From the NCBI GenBank assembly GCA_937973565.1, contig CALJKQ010000158.1, positions 1 to 20,052 on the forward strand: 20,052 bases of DNA, in the 5' to 3' direction. The translations under genes and the position numbers were made by a program. Shown here in pieces: positions 7,536 to 15,427 of the stretch; positions within the stretch are counted from its first letter, which is position 1; each line of letters starts with the position of its first letter. The stretch is from an uncultured Saprospiraceae bacterium. GTDB taxonomy: Bacteria; Bacteroidota; Bacteroidia; Chitinophagales; Saprospiraceae. The notes under the pieces were generated by a model, which was not told where the DNA came from, made no database searches, and was given only the letters and a program-made list of their open reading frames with translations.

Positions 7536-8639
7536 TTAAAAGGATATAGCCAAAGCTGTTGTTATCAAATAATTTTGATTGTCTGGCTCATCATTTAGGG
7601 TAAATATTTTGTCTTTACTTTTTAGTGTCCTTCCTTCCAGTCTCCAAACCATATTGTCTAAGATGCGGTAATCCATGTTTAAAGAATACCCAAAAGTTTG
7701 AAAGCCGTTGGTGGTTCCTGTGCTGATAATCACGCCATTGGCATCCGAATAATATTCTCCTCTGGCCGCCACGCTTACCTTGTCAGAAGGTGTGTATTTC
7801 AAAATTATTATCGGGGAGTACCAGGTATTGTAATCTTTGCTTCCTTTTGATTTTTGTTGGGTGCCTATGTCAAAACCCACGATCATAGCCCATTTATCAT
7901 CGATTTGGAATTGGCCGAAAAAGTTATGAAAATAGCGCATCTGCCTTATGTCGTCGGGCGTATCACTGCCAATAAAAGAACTGCTGTTTAAGGTCACCTT
8001 TGCATTGGGTTTGAAAGTGATTTGATGACCGAAAGAGGGTGTGTTATTGCCCGATACCCTTTGCATGCGTTGCCAGCCGTTTAGAAAGAGGCCGGCAAAA
8101 TACCATTTTTCATTGTCAGTGGTGTAAGATATCTTCACACCGCTTTCATAGTATGGCGAATTATCAGCCAGCATGCTTCGTGTAAGATTCCAGCAATCTT
8201 TACCAATCGCACTTTCAAAACCAATATGAGAACCAAAGATACCGGCATCTATCCACAGATTTTTGTTTTTAAGTAGTTTTACCCCTGCGTTGGCTTCAAA
8301 GATATTTTTTAAAACCCCGGGTTCAGCGGCAAGATTGGCATTGGCATAATTACCCGCCATCACCGCCAGATTGGCTCTGGTTTGCGCTGTTTGATAGGCG
8401 GCTTTAAGAAAGCCCATGTTTAAATTTACCTCGTTGTGTCTATTGTATGAATAAACAAAGCCGGGACGATTGTGGTCAGCAGGATTGGCCATGTCAAAGG
8501 CATAGTACAATTCAAGGTAGCCGCTTATAGTAAGTGGATTTTGACTGCTTTCGCTTTGTGCAGATAATGGGTTGAAGACAATCACCTGGGAAAGGAAAGC
8601 GATCATCCCTATTTTTAATATTTTATTAATATTCATCAT
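7536..8639 (-). CDS. Outer-membrane beta-barrel porin in the kdp operon
   Basis: A 367-aa protein with a signal peptide (cleavage probably after LSA-27). The rest is mainly alternating hydrophobic/aromatic beta-strand sequence, ending in a C-terminal Phe (ALAISF), the usual signal for outer-membrane barrel insertion. It resembles the BBP2/OmpL-like porin family; that family name is from memory. It lies between kdpC (16-nt gap) and kdpD (no gap), so it is expressed with the K+ pump. A reasonable inference is that it lets K+ cross the outer membrane when external K+ is scarce. Ion specificity cannot be read from the sequence. Confidence 0.8.
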   Translation of the reverse strand: MMNINKILKIGMIAFLSQVIVFNPLSAQSESSQNPLTISGYLELYYAFDMANPADHNRPGFVYSYNRHNEVNLNMGFLKAAYQTAQTRANLAVMAGNYANANLAAEPGVLKNIFEANAGVKLLKNKNLWIDAGIFGSHIGFESAIGKDCWNLTRSMLADNSPYYESGVKISYTTDNEKWYFAGLFLNGWQRMQRVSGNNTPSFGHQITFKPNAKVTLNSSSFIGSDTPDDIRQMRYFHNFFGQFQIDDKWAMIVGFDIGTQQKSKGSKDYNTWYSPIIILKYTPSDKVSVAARGEYYSDANGVIISTGTTNGFQTFGYSLNMDYRILDNMVWRLEGRTLKSKDKIFTLNDEPDNQNYLITTALAISF

Positions 8640-8655
8640 TTTATTTAGTATTTAT

Positions 8656-9207
8656 TCAGTTTAAATTATCCAATGCAAGATTTAAATTCAGCACGTTTAT
8701 TTTTTCTGTTCCAAATAAACCCAGCAGTGGTTTTTCTGTTTGTGTTTCAATAATTTTAATAACCTGGTCCTCACTGATATTTCTAATTTTGGATATCCTT
8801 TTGACCTGGACTTTGGCAGCCTGCACCGAAATGTGTGGATCAATGCCGCTACCACTGGCCGTAATGAGATCAGCAGGAATTTCCTCTTTTTTGATTTCAG
8901 GATTGTGTACCATAAAAGTATCAATTCTTGCATGAATTTCGGCCAGGTAATCCGGATTTGTTGGACCTTTATTGCTGCCTCCCGAACCCGCTGCGTTATA
9001 ACCTACGGCTGAGGGGCGTGACCAAAAGTATTTGTCCTGACTAAATTTTTGACCAACATTTTCGTAATAGCCCTTCTTTGTTTTTGCAAAGGATGATTCA
9101 GAGGGTACCATCCTGGAAATACCCAGGACGATCATTGTATAGATGCCACAGAAAAAAACCAGGAAAACAAAGGTTAATCGTATGGCCGGTAATAAATTGC
9201 TTTTCAT
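8656..9207 (-). CDS. kdpC: K+-transporting ATPase subunit KdpC
   Basis: 183 aa, typical length. One N-terminal membrane helix (~8-30) is followed by a periplasmic domain bearing the family blocks YFWSRPSA, GSGGSNKGPTNP and PADLITASGSGIDPHIS. KdpC sits beside KdpA and is needed for assembly and high K+ affinity of the KdpFABC complex. It follows kdpB after 12 nt. All conserved blocks are intact. Confidence 0.97.
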   Translation of the reverse strand: MKSNLLPAIRLTFVFLVFFCGIYTMIVLGISRMVPSESSFAKTKKGYYENVGQKFSQDKYFWSRPSAVGYNAAGSGGSNKGPTNPDYLAEIHARIDTFMVHNPEIKKEEIPADLITASGSGIDPHISVQAAKVQVKRISKIRNISEDQVIKIIETQTEKPLLGLFGTEKINVLNLNLALDNLN

Positions 9208-9219
9208 TTGAATTGAATT

Positions 9220-11256
9220 TTAAATGAATAATGAAACAAAAAGGTCAATGGCTTTAATGCCAATGAATGGGACAATAATGCCTCCCAGTCCATAAATCAG
9301 CAGGTTTCTCCTGAGCAAAGCACTGGCTCCAATTGGTTTGTAAGCAACCCCTTTCAGTGCCAATGGAATCAGCATGGGGATGATAATAGCATTAAATATC
9401 ACGGCAGAAAGAATAGCACTTTCCGGACTATTCAAGTTCATGATATTCAGACCTTGCAATGAAGGAATGGCGGTGATAAACAGTGCCGGAATAATGGCAA
9501 AATATTTAGCCACGTCATTGGCTATGCTAAACGTAGTGAGGGTTCCGCGGGTCATTAAAAGTTGTTTGCCGATTTCGACCACTTCTATGAGTTTTGTTGG
9601 GTCATTGTCCAAATCTACCATATTTCCCGCTTCTTTGGCAGCCTGGGTGCCACTATTCATGGCTACTCCCACATCTGCCTGTGCTAAAGCAGGGGCATCG
9701 TTGGTACCGTCTCCCATCATGGCCACCAGTCGCCCTTCTGTTTGCTCCTTTTTGATGTAGTTCATTTTATCTTCCGGTTTGGCTTCCGCAATGAAATCGT
9801 CTACACCTGCTTTTTCAGCTATGTATTTAGCGGTCAGTGGGTTGTCTCCGGTAACCATGACGGTTTTTATCCCCATTTTTCGCAATCTTTCAAATCTTTC
9901 CTGGATGCCCGGTTTGATGATATCCTGAAGCTCTATCACCCCAATCACTTTCTCGTTTTTGGAAACAACCAGGGGTGTTCCTCCATTGCTGGATATTTGG
10001 GTAACGGCATCGGCGGTCTCCTGTGGAAATGGATTTCCAGCATTACTACATAGTGCCTTTATCGCATCTGCGGCTCCTTTGCGTATACGTGTATCCTGAT
10101 AGTCTATACCTGAGCTCCTGGTTTCGGCGGTGAACTTAATAAACCTGGCATCTTTTAGCTGAAAACTCAGTGGATTGATTTTCGCCAGTTCAATGATTGA
10201 TTTTCCTTCGGGGGTGTCATCTGCCAATGAGCTCAGTACCACCGCTTCAATGAAGTGCTTTTCATCCATACCATTTGCGGGGTAAAAGCGGGTAGCCTTT
10301 CTGTTGCCTATGGTTATCGTTCCCGTTTTATCCAATAAGAGCACATCAATGTCCCCGGCTGTTTCTACGGCCTTACCACTTTTGGTTATTACGTTTGCCC
10401 TCAATGCCCTGTCCATACCGGCTATACCAATGGCAGACAATAAGCCACCGATGGTTGTAGGAATCAAACATACAAACAATGAAATAAAGGCAGCTATCGT
10501 AATAGGCGTATTGGCGTAATCGGCGAATGGTTTTAAGGTAACCGTAACGATGATGAAAACCAACGTGAAACCGGCCAACAGGATCGTTAAGGCAATTTCG
10601 TTGGGTGTCTTTTGGCGACTTGCACCTTCAACCAAGGCAATCATCTTATCCAAAAAGCTTTCACCCTGCTCGGTGGTCACTTTTACCGTGATGCTGTCAG
10701 ACAATACTTTTGTACCTCCGGTAACAGAACTTTTATCACCTCCGGCTTCACGAATTACCGGCGCAGATTCTCCGGTTATGGCGCTCTCATCTATGGTAGC
10801 CAGTCCTTCAATGATTTCTCCATCAGCGGGAATTACATCTCCAGCTTCGCAAAAAAACAAGTCTCCTTTATTGAGTTGTGAAGACGGAATGATGGTAAAA
10901 TTGGGGTCGGATGTCATTGCGGAGGAAGATACCTTTTTGGCAGGTGTTTCTTCTCTTGTCTTGCGCAAGCTGTCGGCTTGAGCCTTTCCTCTTGCTTCTG
11001 CTATGGCTTCAGCAAAATTGGCAAAAAGCAAGGTGAGTAAAAGCACTCCAAATACAATGAAGTTGTACGTAAAGCTGCCTTGTGATTTTTCTCCTAATAA
11101 GATCCACAAGCAAACAAAAAACATTACTGCTGTACCCAACTCAACCGTAAACATTACAGGATTACGAAACATAATCACAGGGTTGAGTTTTACAAAAGAT
11201 TGTTTAAATGCTACTTGTATGATATCCTTTTGAAAAAGGGAAGTATTCTTTGTCAT
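9220..11256 (-). CDS. kdpB: K+-transporting P-type ATPase subunit KdpB
   Basis: 678 aa. The phosphorylation motif D309-KTGTIT is present, as are the actuator motif T161-G-E-S164 and the hinge motif MMGDGTNDAPAL. Hydrophobic helices lie at about 28-85, 220-280 and the last 100 residues. KdpB hydrolyses ATP and drives K+ transfer from KdpA to the cytoplasm. Ser164 corresponds in position to the Escherichia coli TGES serine (Ser162) whose phosphorylation shuts the pump off at high K+ (established knowledge), so that control may exist here too. The gene follows kdpA after 8 nt. Confidence 0.98.
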   Translation of the reverse strand: MTKNTSLFQKDIIQVAFKQSFVKLNPVIMFRNPVMFTVELGTAVMFFVCLWILLGEKSQGSFTYNFIVFGVLLLTLLFANFAEAIAEARGKAQADSLRKTREETPAKKVSSSAMTSDPNFTIIPSSQLNKGDLFFCEAGDVIPADGEIIEGLATIDESAITGESAPVIREAGGDKSSVTGGTKVLSDSITVKVTTEQGESFLDKMIALVEGASRQKTPNEIALTILLAGFTLVFIIVTVTLKPFADYANTPITIAAFISLFVCLIPTTIGGLLSAIGIAGMDRALRANVITKSGKAVETAGDIDVLLLDKTGTITIGNRKATRFYPANGMDEKHFIEAVVLSSLADDTPEGKSIIELAKINPLSFQLKDARFIKFTAETRSSGIDYQDTRIRKGAADAIKALCSNAGNPFPQETADAVTQISSNGGTPLVVSKNEKVIGVIELQDIIKPGIQERFERLRKMGIKTVMVTGDNPLTAKYIAEKAGVDDFIAEAKPEDKMNYIKKEQTEGRLVAMMGDGTNDAPALAQADVGVAMNSGTQAAKEAGNMVDLDNDPTKLIEVVEIGKQLLMTRGTLTTFSIANDVAKYFAIIPALFITAIPSLQGLNIMNLNSPESAILSAVIFNAIIIPMLIPLALKGVAYKPIGASALLRRNLLIYGLGGIIVPFIGIKAIDLFVSLFI

Positions 11257-11264
11257 TTTCTTTG

Positions 11265-12968
11265 TTATTTTAACGATGAAAAATATTCGGCGATGGGGCC
11301 CAATGTCAAGGCAGGGAAAAAGGACAATGCTGCTACAATGGCAATGACGGCAAATACCATAAAACCAAAAGTTGAAGTGTCGGTTTTTAAGGTACCATTG
11401 CTTTCCGGTATGTATTTTTTATTGGCCAGAATTCCCGCTATCGCTACCGGTCCAATAATAGGAAGGTAACGAGCCAGCAACATGACCAGGCCACACGCTA
11501 TATTCCAGAAAGGAGTGTTGTCTCCCAGGCCCTCAAAACCACTGCCATTGTTGGCACTTGACGAGGTAAATTCATACAACATTTCACTGAAACCATGAAA
11601 ACCCGGATTGGCCAGCCATCCTGCATAGGTTGTAGGATCCTGGGCATACAAATGACTTGAAATGGCGGTAGCTACCAGAATCAGGAAGGGGTGCAGCAAA
11701 GCGATAAACATGGCAATTTTCATTTCTTTTGCTTCAATTTTTTTACCCAAAAACTCGGGGGTTCTGCCTACCATCAAACCACTGATAAAAACCGCCAGGA
11801 TGATGAAAATATAAAAGTTCAAAAACCCAACACCTACACCTCCATAAAAACTATTGATCATCATGCCCAACAAGGTAAACATACCTGTGAGCGGTGTCAT
11901 GCTATCGTGCATGGCATTTACAGAACCGTTGCTGGTGCAGGTAGTATTGATGGCCCAATAAGCAGAAGCGGCAGCCCCAAATCTAACTTCCTTGCCTTCC
12001 ATGCTGCCCATGTTTTGCTGGATGCCCATGTTGGTAATGGCCGTGTTTCCGTTCATCTCAAAATAAATGGATGGTATGAGCAACAATAAAAAGCCTATGG
12101 TCATCACGCCAAAAACCACCAAAGCCAATTTTTTTCTTTTTAACACATAGCCCAATGCAAATACCATGGCGATGGGAATCAAAAAAATGGAAATGGTCTC
12201 TGCCATGTTGGTGAAATAATTGGGATTTTCCATGGGATTGGTAGAATTGGGTCCGTAGAATCCACCCCCATTGGTGCCCAATTGTTTGATGGCAACAAAG
12301 GCGGCAACCGGACCGCGACTGATCTGTTGTTGTTCTCCTTCCAGGGTTGTAAGGCTATCCTTACCTTCAAAGGTCATGGGCGTGCCATTGAATGCAAGCA
12401 GGGCGGCTACGATCACTGCCAGTGGAAATAAAATTCGGGTGCAGCTTCTCACCAAAAGGGAATAAAAATTCCCCAGGCTGGAAGTAGCCCTTTCCTTCAT
12501 GGCCATAAAAACCACTGCACAAATGGCAATACCCGTACCTGCACTGATGAATTGCCACAGCATTAATATGAGTTGGCCCAGGTAAGACAGGCCAGTTTCG
12601 CCTGAATAGTGCTGAAGGTTTGTATTGGTAACAAAACTTACGGTTGTGTTAAAGGCCAGGTCGGCACTCATCGATGGATTGCCGTCAGGATTGAGGGGAA
12701 GCCAGCTCATGTTGGTCAGTACGAGCATAGATAGTATAAACCAAACCAAATTGATGGTAAGCAATGCGGTTAAGTGTTGTTTCCAGTTCATTTCAATGGA
12801 TGGGTCTATGCCACTTAACTTAAAAAACAGGCTGTCTATGGGATTGAATATTTTATCCAGCCATGTGTTTTCGTAATTGAAAACCTTGCCTATGTATCGT
12901 CCGAGTGGAATGGCCAGGGCAACCACTATCGCATACATTGTAATTACGCCAAGTATTTCTGTATTCAT
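11265..12968 (-). CDS. kdpA: K+-transporting ATPase subunit KdpA (channel-like)
   Basis: 567 aa, about ten membrane helices. All four selectivity-filter regions of the SKT-type channel fold are visible: TNTNLQHYSGE, GTNGGGFYGPNSTNP, CTSNGSVNAMHDS and ANNGSGFEGLGDN. KdpA binds K+ selectively on the outer side and passes it toward KdpB. Unlike the tightly packed genes downstream, it is separated from kdpF by 120 bp of non-coding sequence. Confidence 0.97.
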   Translation of the reverse strand: MNTEILGVITMYAIVVALAIPLGRYIGKVFNYENTWLDKIFNPIDSLFFKLSGIDPSIEMNWKQHLTALLTINLVWFILSMLVLTNMSWLPLNPDGNPSMSADLAFNTTVSFVTNTNLQHYSGETGLSYLGQLILMLWQFISAGTGIAICAVVFMAMKERATSSLGNFYSLLVRSCTRILFPLAVIVAALLAFNGTPMTFEGKDSLTTLEGEQQQISRGPVAAFVAIKQLGTNGGGFYGPNSTNPMENPNYFTNMAETISIFLIPIAMVFALGYVLKRKKLALVVFGVMTIGFLLLLIPSIYFEMNGNTAITNMGIQQNMGSMEGKEVRFGAAASAYWAINTTCTSNGSVNAMHDSMTPLTGMFTLLGMMINSFYGGVGVGFLNFYIFIILAVFISGLMVGRTPEFLGKKIEAKEMKIAMFIALLHPFLILVATAISSHLYAQDPTTYAGWLANPGFHGFSEMLYEFTSSSANNGSGFEGLGDNTPFWNIACGLVMLLARYLPIIGPVAIAGILANKKYIPESNGTLKTDTSTFGFMVFAVIAIVAALSFFPALTLGPIAEYFSSLK

Positions 12969-13088
12969 TGTTTTGTTCTTAAAATTAAAAAGTAGGTTGA
13001 CTTTCAGATTAATAAACAGAGATCATAAATTGACAGTAATACCGTTTGTATTGTCTATCTGTAAATGCTCTCTTTCGTGTCGTTTATG
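12969..13088 (-). other. kdpF-kdpA gap with bulged hairpin
   Basis: A 120-bp AT-rich gap inside an otherwise compact operon. It holds a hairpin at 13032-13055: GAC and AATAC pair with GTATT and GTC around a CGTTT loop, with a three-base bulge. I found no exact TAnnTTTG and no GG-N10-GC sigma-54 core. It might be an RNA processing or translation-control site, or neutral. Confidence 0.35.
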
Positions 13089-13166
13089 CTAGAATTTTTC
13101 AGGTTTCAGCAATACATATACCATATAGCCAAAAACACAAATTGCGATGATGAACAGTGCTGTCAT
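13089..13166 (-). CDS. kdpF: KdpF, small membrane subunit
   Basis: A 25-aa peptide, MTALFIIAICVFGYMVYVLL followed by KPEKF, ending in TAG. It is a single hydrophobic helix with the C-terminal KPEKF characteristic of KdpF, the stabilising lipid-like subunit of the pump. Its ATG overlaps the stop of the upstream 114-aa gene (ATGA), so it is translationally coupled to it. Confidence 0.9.
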   Translation of the reverse strand: MTALFIIAICVFGYMVYVLLKPEKF

Positions 13167-13507
13167 TGTGATAATGTTTTTTGAGTTTCAATTAATACTT
13201 TTATATAAACAGCCCACAGGCTCTGAGGCATCATCTCCAACTGTTTCATCAATTCGTTAACGCCCAGTTGAATGGCAAGTGGTGATAGAAATTCATTTTC
13301 AATCGCATTGCACATAAAGAGGTTTTTCTGATGATAATACGTATTGATGAGATTGAGAATTTCTTTGCTCTTTGCCTCTTCGAAATGGTGGGCGCAATAA
13401 TCGCTGAAGTGATGCAGTACCGTATAGGTTGCATATCTGTCATTTTCCGGAACTATGGGAAAAATTTCAGGGAATTTTTCTTTTAATTGTTGGATTACGG
13501 TCGTCAT
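13163..13507 (-). CDS. Unknown 114-aa protein coupled to kdpF
   Basis: I do not recognise this with certainty. The start at 13507 (MTTVIQQLKEKFPEIFPIVP) is preferred over the longer open frame because it follows the 26-aa gene by only 4 nt, while the longer form would overlap that gene completely. It is soluble, probably helical and slightly acidic, with no signal peptide or membrane helix. The stop overlaps the kdpF start. Its C-terminal third (ENEFLSPL through WAVY) shows spaced identities with the end of the 96-aa protein at 13605-13895. It may belong to a DUF7674-like group, but that is a weak recollection. Position argues for a role in expression, assembly or control of the Kdp pump. Confidence 0.75.
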   Translation of the reverse strand: MTTVIQQLKEKFPEIFPIVPENDRYATYTVLHHFSDYCAHHFEEAKSKEILNLINTYYHQKNLFMCNAIENEFLSPLAIQLGVNELMKQLEMMPQSLWAVYIKVLIETQKTLSQ

Positions 13508-13511
13508 TGTT

Positions 13512-13592
13512 TCAGATTTTTTCAAAAAAGTCAATGGATTTGAATAACATGGCAAAAACTGCCAAAGCAAGGATGTACATGAGGATGGTCAT
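13512..13592 (-). CDS. 26-aa single-helix membrane microprotein, KdpF-like
   Basis: The peptide starts MTILMYILALAVFAMLFKSI and ends DFFEKI. It has one hydrophobic helix and a charged tail. Aligned to the KdpF of this operon with one gap it shares about nine positions (M-T, L, I, A, V-F and a terminal E-K). It fits precisely between two genes: 12 nt after the 96-aa gene stop and 4 nt before the 114-aa gene start. This spacing and the KdpF-like pattern are the evidence that it is translated. It could be a duplicated KdpF or a separate regulator of Kdp. Confidence 0.6.
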   Translation of the reverse strand: MTILMYILALAVFAMLFKSIDFFEKI

Positions 13593-13604
13593 TTCTTAAA
13601 TATT

Positions 13605-13895
13605 TTAAATTCCTGATGAATTGATTTGTCTGCAATATTCAGCCTTAAGTTGTCGAGGAAATAAATTCAGGTATTTTTTACCCCAACTAAAATTCATTTC
13701 AAGTAGCTGTGTAATGGGTAAAATGAATTTATTGGCCATCATGGATCGGGTGTTGTCACAGGCTGTTGTAAACAGGCGTTCCGCTTTCTCAAAGAGGAAT
13801 TTTACCCTTTCCTGCTGCCCTTTGAAGATAGCAAGCCGTGTTTCCTGCTCCAGTTCTTCTATTTGCAGAACTTCTGGATTGTGTTGCTTGGTCAT
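13605..13895 (-). CDS. Unknown 96-aa protein, first gene of the kdp operon
   Basis: I do not recognise it. It is a helical, basic, soluble protein beginning MTKQHNPEVLQIEELEQETR. It contains EQETRLAIFKGQQERVKFLF, which looks like an amphipathic helix or short coiled coil. The C-terminal region (ANKFILPI through PRQLKAEY) is rich in aromatic residues and resembles the end of the 114-aa protein. There is no signal peptide or helix-turn-helix. Being first in the operon, 165 bp from the sigma-54 activator gene, it is likely co-induced with the pump. Confidence 0.75.
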   Translation of the reverse strand: MTKQHNPEVLQIEELEQETRLAIFKGQQERVKFLFEKAERLFTTACDNTRSMMANKFILPITQLLEMNFSWGKKYLNLFPRQLKAEYCRQINSSGI

Positions 13896-13935
13896 TTGAA
13901 AAATTGTTTGTTCAATCTTTCTATGCCAAATGCCG

Positions 13936-13952
13936 TTCCTGATTTTCAGGAA
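13936..13952. promoter_or_regulatory. Perfect 7-bp palindrome upstream of the kdp operon
   Basis: TTCCTGA (13936-13942) and TCAGGAA (13946-13952) are separated by TTT, about 45 bp upstream of the first operon gene. No T-tract follows in either direction. It is a candidate operator or activator site. Confidence 0.45.
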
Positions 13953-14014
13953 GTCTTATAAAGAAATGATAATCAATGAGAAGTGAAAAAATGACAGTTT
14001 TGGATAAAATAAAA

Positions 14015-14056
14015 CCCTATCGTTTTGAAAGGGTGAATCCTATCGTTTTAAAAGGG
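14015..14056. promoter_or_regulatory. Tandem 18-bp repeats, candidate activator binding sites
   Basis: CCTATCGTTTTGAAAGGG (14016-14033) and CCTATCGTTTTAAAAGGG (14039-14056) differ at one base and are 23 bp apart, close to two helical turns. Each is an imperfect palindrome (CCCT...AGGG type). They lie 120-160 bp upstream of the first kdp-operon gene, the usual range of enhancer-like sites for sigma-54 activators, and next to the activator gene. Binding is inferred, not shown. Confidence 0.5.
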
Positions 14057-14060
14057 TTGG

Positions 14061-15404
14061 CTATTCCAGGCCATATTCGGTGATCTTGCGATAAAGGGTA
14101 GTAAGTGCAATGCCTAAAAGTTCGGCAGTTTTGGTCTTATTGCCGTTGGTATAGTTCAGTACTTTTTGAATGTGTAGTTTTTCTGCGCTGGCCAGTTCAA
14201 AGGCCGAAAGTATTTTGCTTTTCATTTTTACACCTTCACCCAATTGCAATTCAACCGGCAAATGTTCCAGCGTCAATTCATCGTTGCATAAGATTACACT
14301 TCGTTCAATTACGTTCTTTAATTCCCTTATATTGCCTTTCCATGTGTGTTGTTTGAAGGCTTCATAAAATTCCGGTGCAACCTGCTTTATTTTTTTGTTG
14401 GTCTTTGCAGCTAAAAGATGGATAAAGTGCGCTGCAATGGCTTCAATATCGACCACTCTTTCCCGGAGGGGTGGCAGTTGAATTTGAAAAGTAGAAATGC
14501 GATAAAACAAATCCTCCCTGAAATGTCCTTGTTCAATTTCGGCCTGTAGATCCCGGTGGGTAGCGGCTATTATTCTCACATTGGATTTTGTAGCTTTGGT
14601 TTCGCCCACACGGATGAACTCCCCGGTTTCCAAAACCCGTAAAAGTTTGGCTTGCAAATCCAATGACATTTCCCCAATCTCGTCCAGGAAAATCGTACCG
14701 TTATTGGCCTCTTCAAACAAGCCCTTTTGGTCTTTGCTGGCGCCTGTATAGGAGCCGGCTTTGTGACCAAACATTTCACTTTCCAGCAATTCTTTGCTGA
14801 AGGCAGAACAATTGATGGCCACAAAACTGTTATTAGCCCTTTTGCTGGCCTGGTGTATGGCTTGTGCAAATACTTCCTTGCCCGTACCTGTTTCGCCGGT
14901 CAAGAGGACGGTAGTATCTGTTTCCGCCACTCTTTTTGCCAATTCTATGGCCCTTTGTATGCTTTTTGATTTACCCAGGATGTTGTCGAAGGAGTGTTTA
15001 TCGCCCAATTGTTTTTCCAGCAGCTGTACTCTTTTGGATAAATCTACTTTTTCCAGGGCGCGGTAAAGCAAGGGGATAATCTTGTTGTTGTCATCTCCTT
15101 TGGTAATGTAATCAAATGCCCCATTTTTGATTGCCTGCACACCATCGGCAATGTTGCCGTAGGCTGTCAACAGTATTACTTCCGTAAATCGAAACCGGTC
15201 TTTTATTTCTTTGACCAGTTCCACCCCATTGCCATCAGGGAGCTTCACATCGCATAAGACCACATCAATATCATTTTGTTCCAGTTTTTTTAATCCGGTT
15301 TTGCAATCTCCCGCTTGCTTTACCTCAAAGCCTTCCAGGCTGATAATTCTTGTCAGCAGGGTGCTCAATTTTTGTTCGTCATCAATGATTAAAATCCGTC
15401 TCAA
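14061..15404 (-). CDS. NtrC-family sigma-54-dependent response regulator
   Basis: 447 aa. Receiver domain at residues 1-120, with acidic pocket D8-D9 and phosphoacceptor D52. Sigma-54-interacting AAA+ domain at ~140-370, with Walker A GETGTGKE, Walker B GTIFLDEIGEM and a GSYTGA loop in place of the usual GAFTGA. Fis-type helix-turn-helix at ~400-447 (NKTKTAELLGIALTTLYRKI). The start is TTG at 15404: no ATG or GTG is available before the in-frame TAA three codons upstream, and MRRILIIDDE is the expected N-terminus. It lies upstream of, and in line with, the kdp operon. No OmpR-type KdpE is present, so it probably takes that role, receiving phosphate from the kinase at 4683-6410. Confidence 0.93.
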   Translation of the reverse strand: MRRILIIDDEQKLSTLLTRIISLEGFEVKQAGDCKTGLKKLEQNDIDVVLCDVKLPDGNGVELVKEIKDRFRFTEVILLTAYGNIADGVQAIKNGAFDYITKGDDNNKIIPLLYRALEKVDLSKRVQLLEKQLGDKHSFDNILGKSKSIQRAIELAKRVAETDTTVLLTGETGTGKEVFAQAIHQASKRANNSFVAINCSAFSKELLESEMFGHKAGSYTGASKDQKGLFEEANNGTIFLDEIGEMSLDLQAKLLRVLETGEFIRVGETKATKSNVRIIAATHRDLQAEIEQGHFREDLFYRISTFQIQLPPLRERVVDIEAIAAHFIHLLAAKTNKKIKQVAPEFYEAFKQHTWKGNIRELKNVIERSVILCNDELTLEHLPVELQLGEGVKMKSKILSAFELASAEKLHIQKVLNYTNGNKTKTAELLGIALTTLYRKITEYGLE

Positions 15405-15427
15405 TAAAAGTTATTTCAATGGTCGTA

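Noticed and set aside
13163..13570. Longer form of the 114-aa gene starting at 13570
   Set aside because: The extra 21 residues (MLWQFLPCYSNPL...) would fully cover the end of the 26-aa gene; the ATG at 13507 gives normal operon spacing.
13896..13935. Sigma-54 -24/-12 promoter (TGGCA...TTG on minus)
   Set aside because: TGGCA and TTG are two bases too far apart and the GC is missing; an alternative GG...GC pair is one base too far apart.
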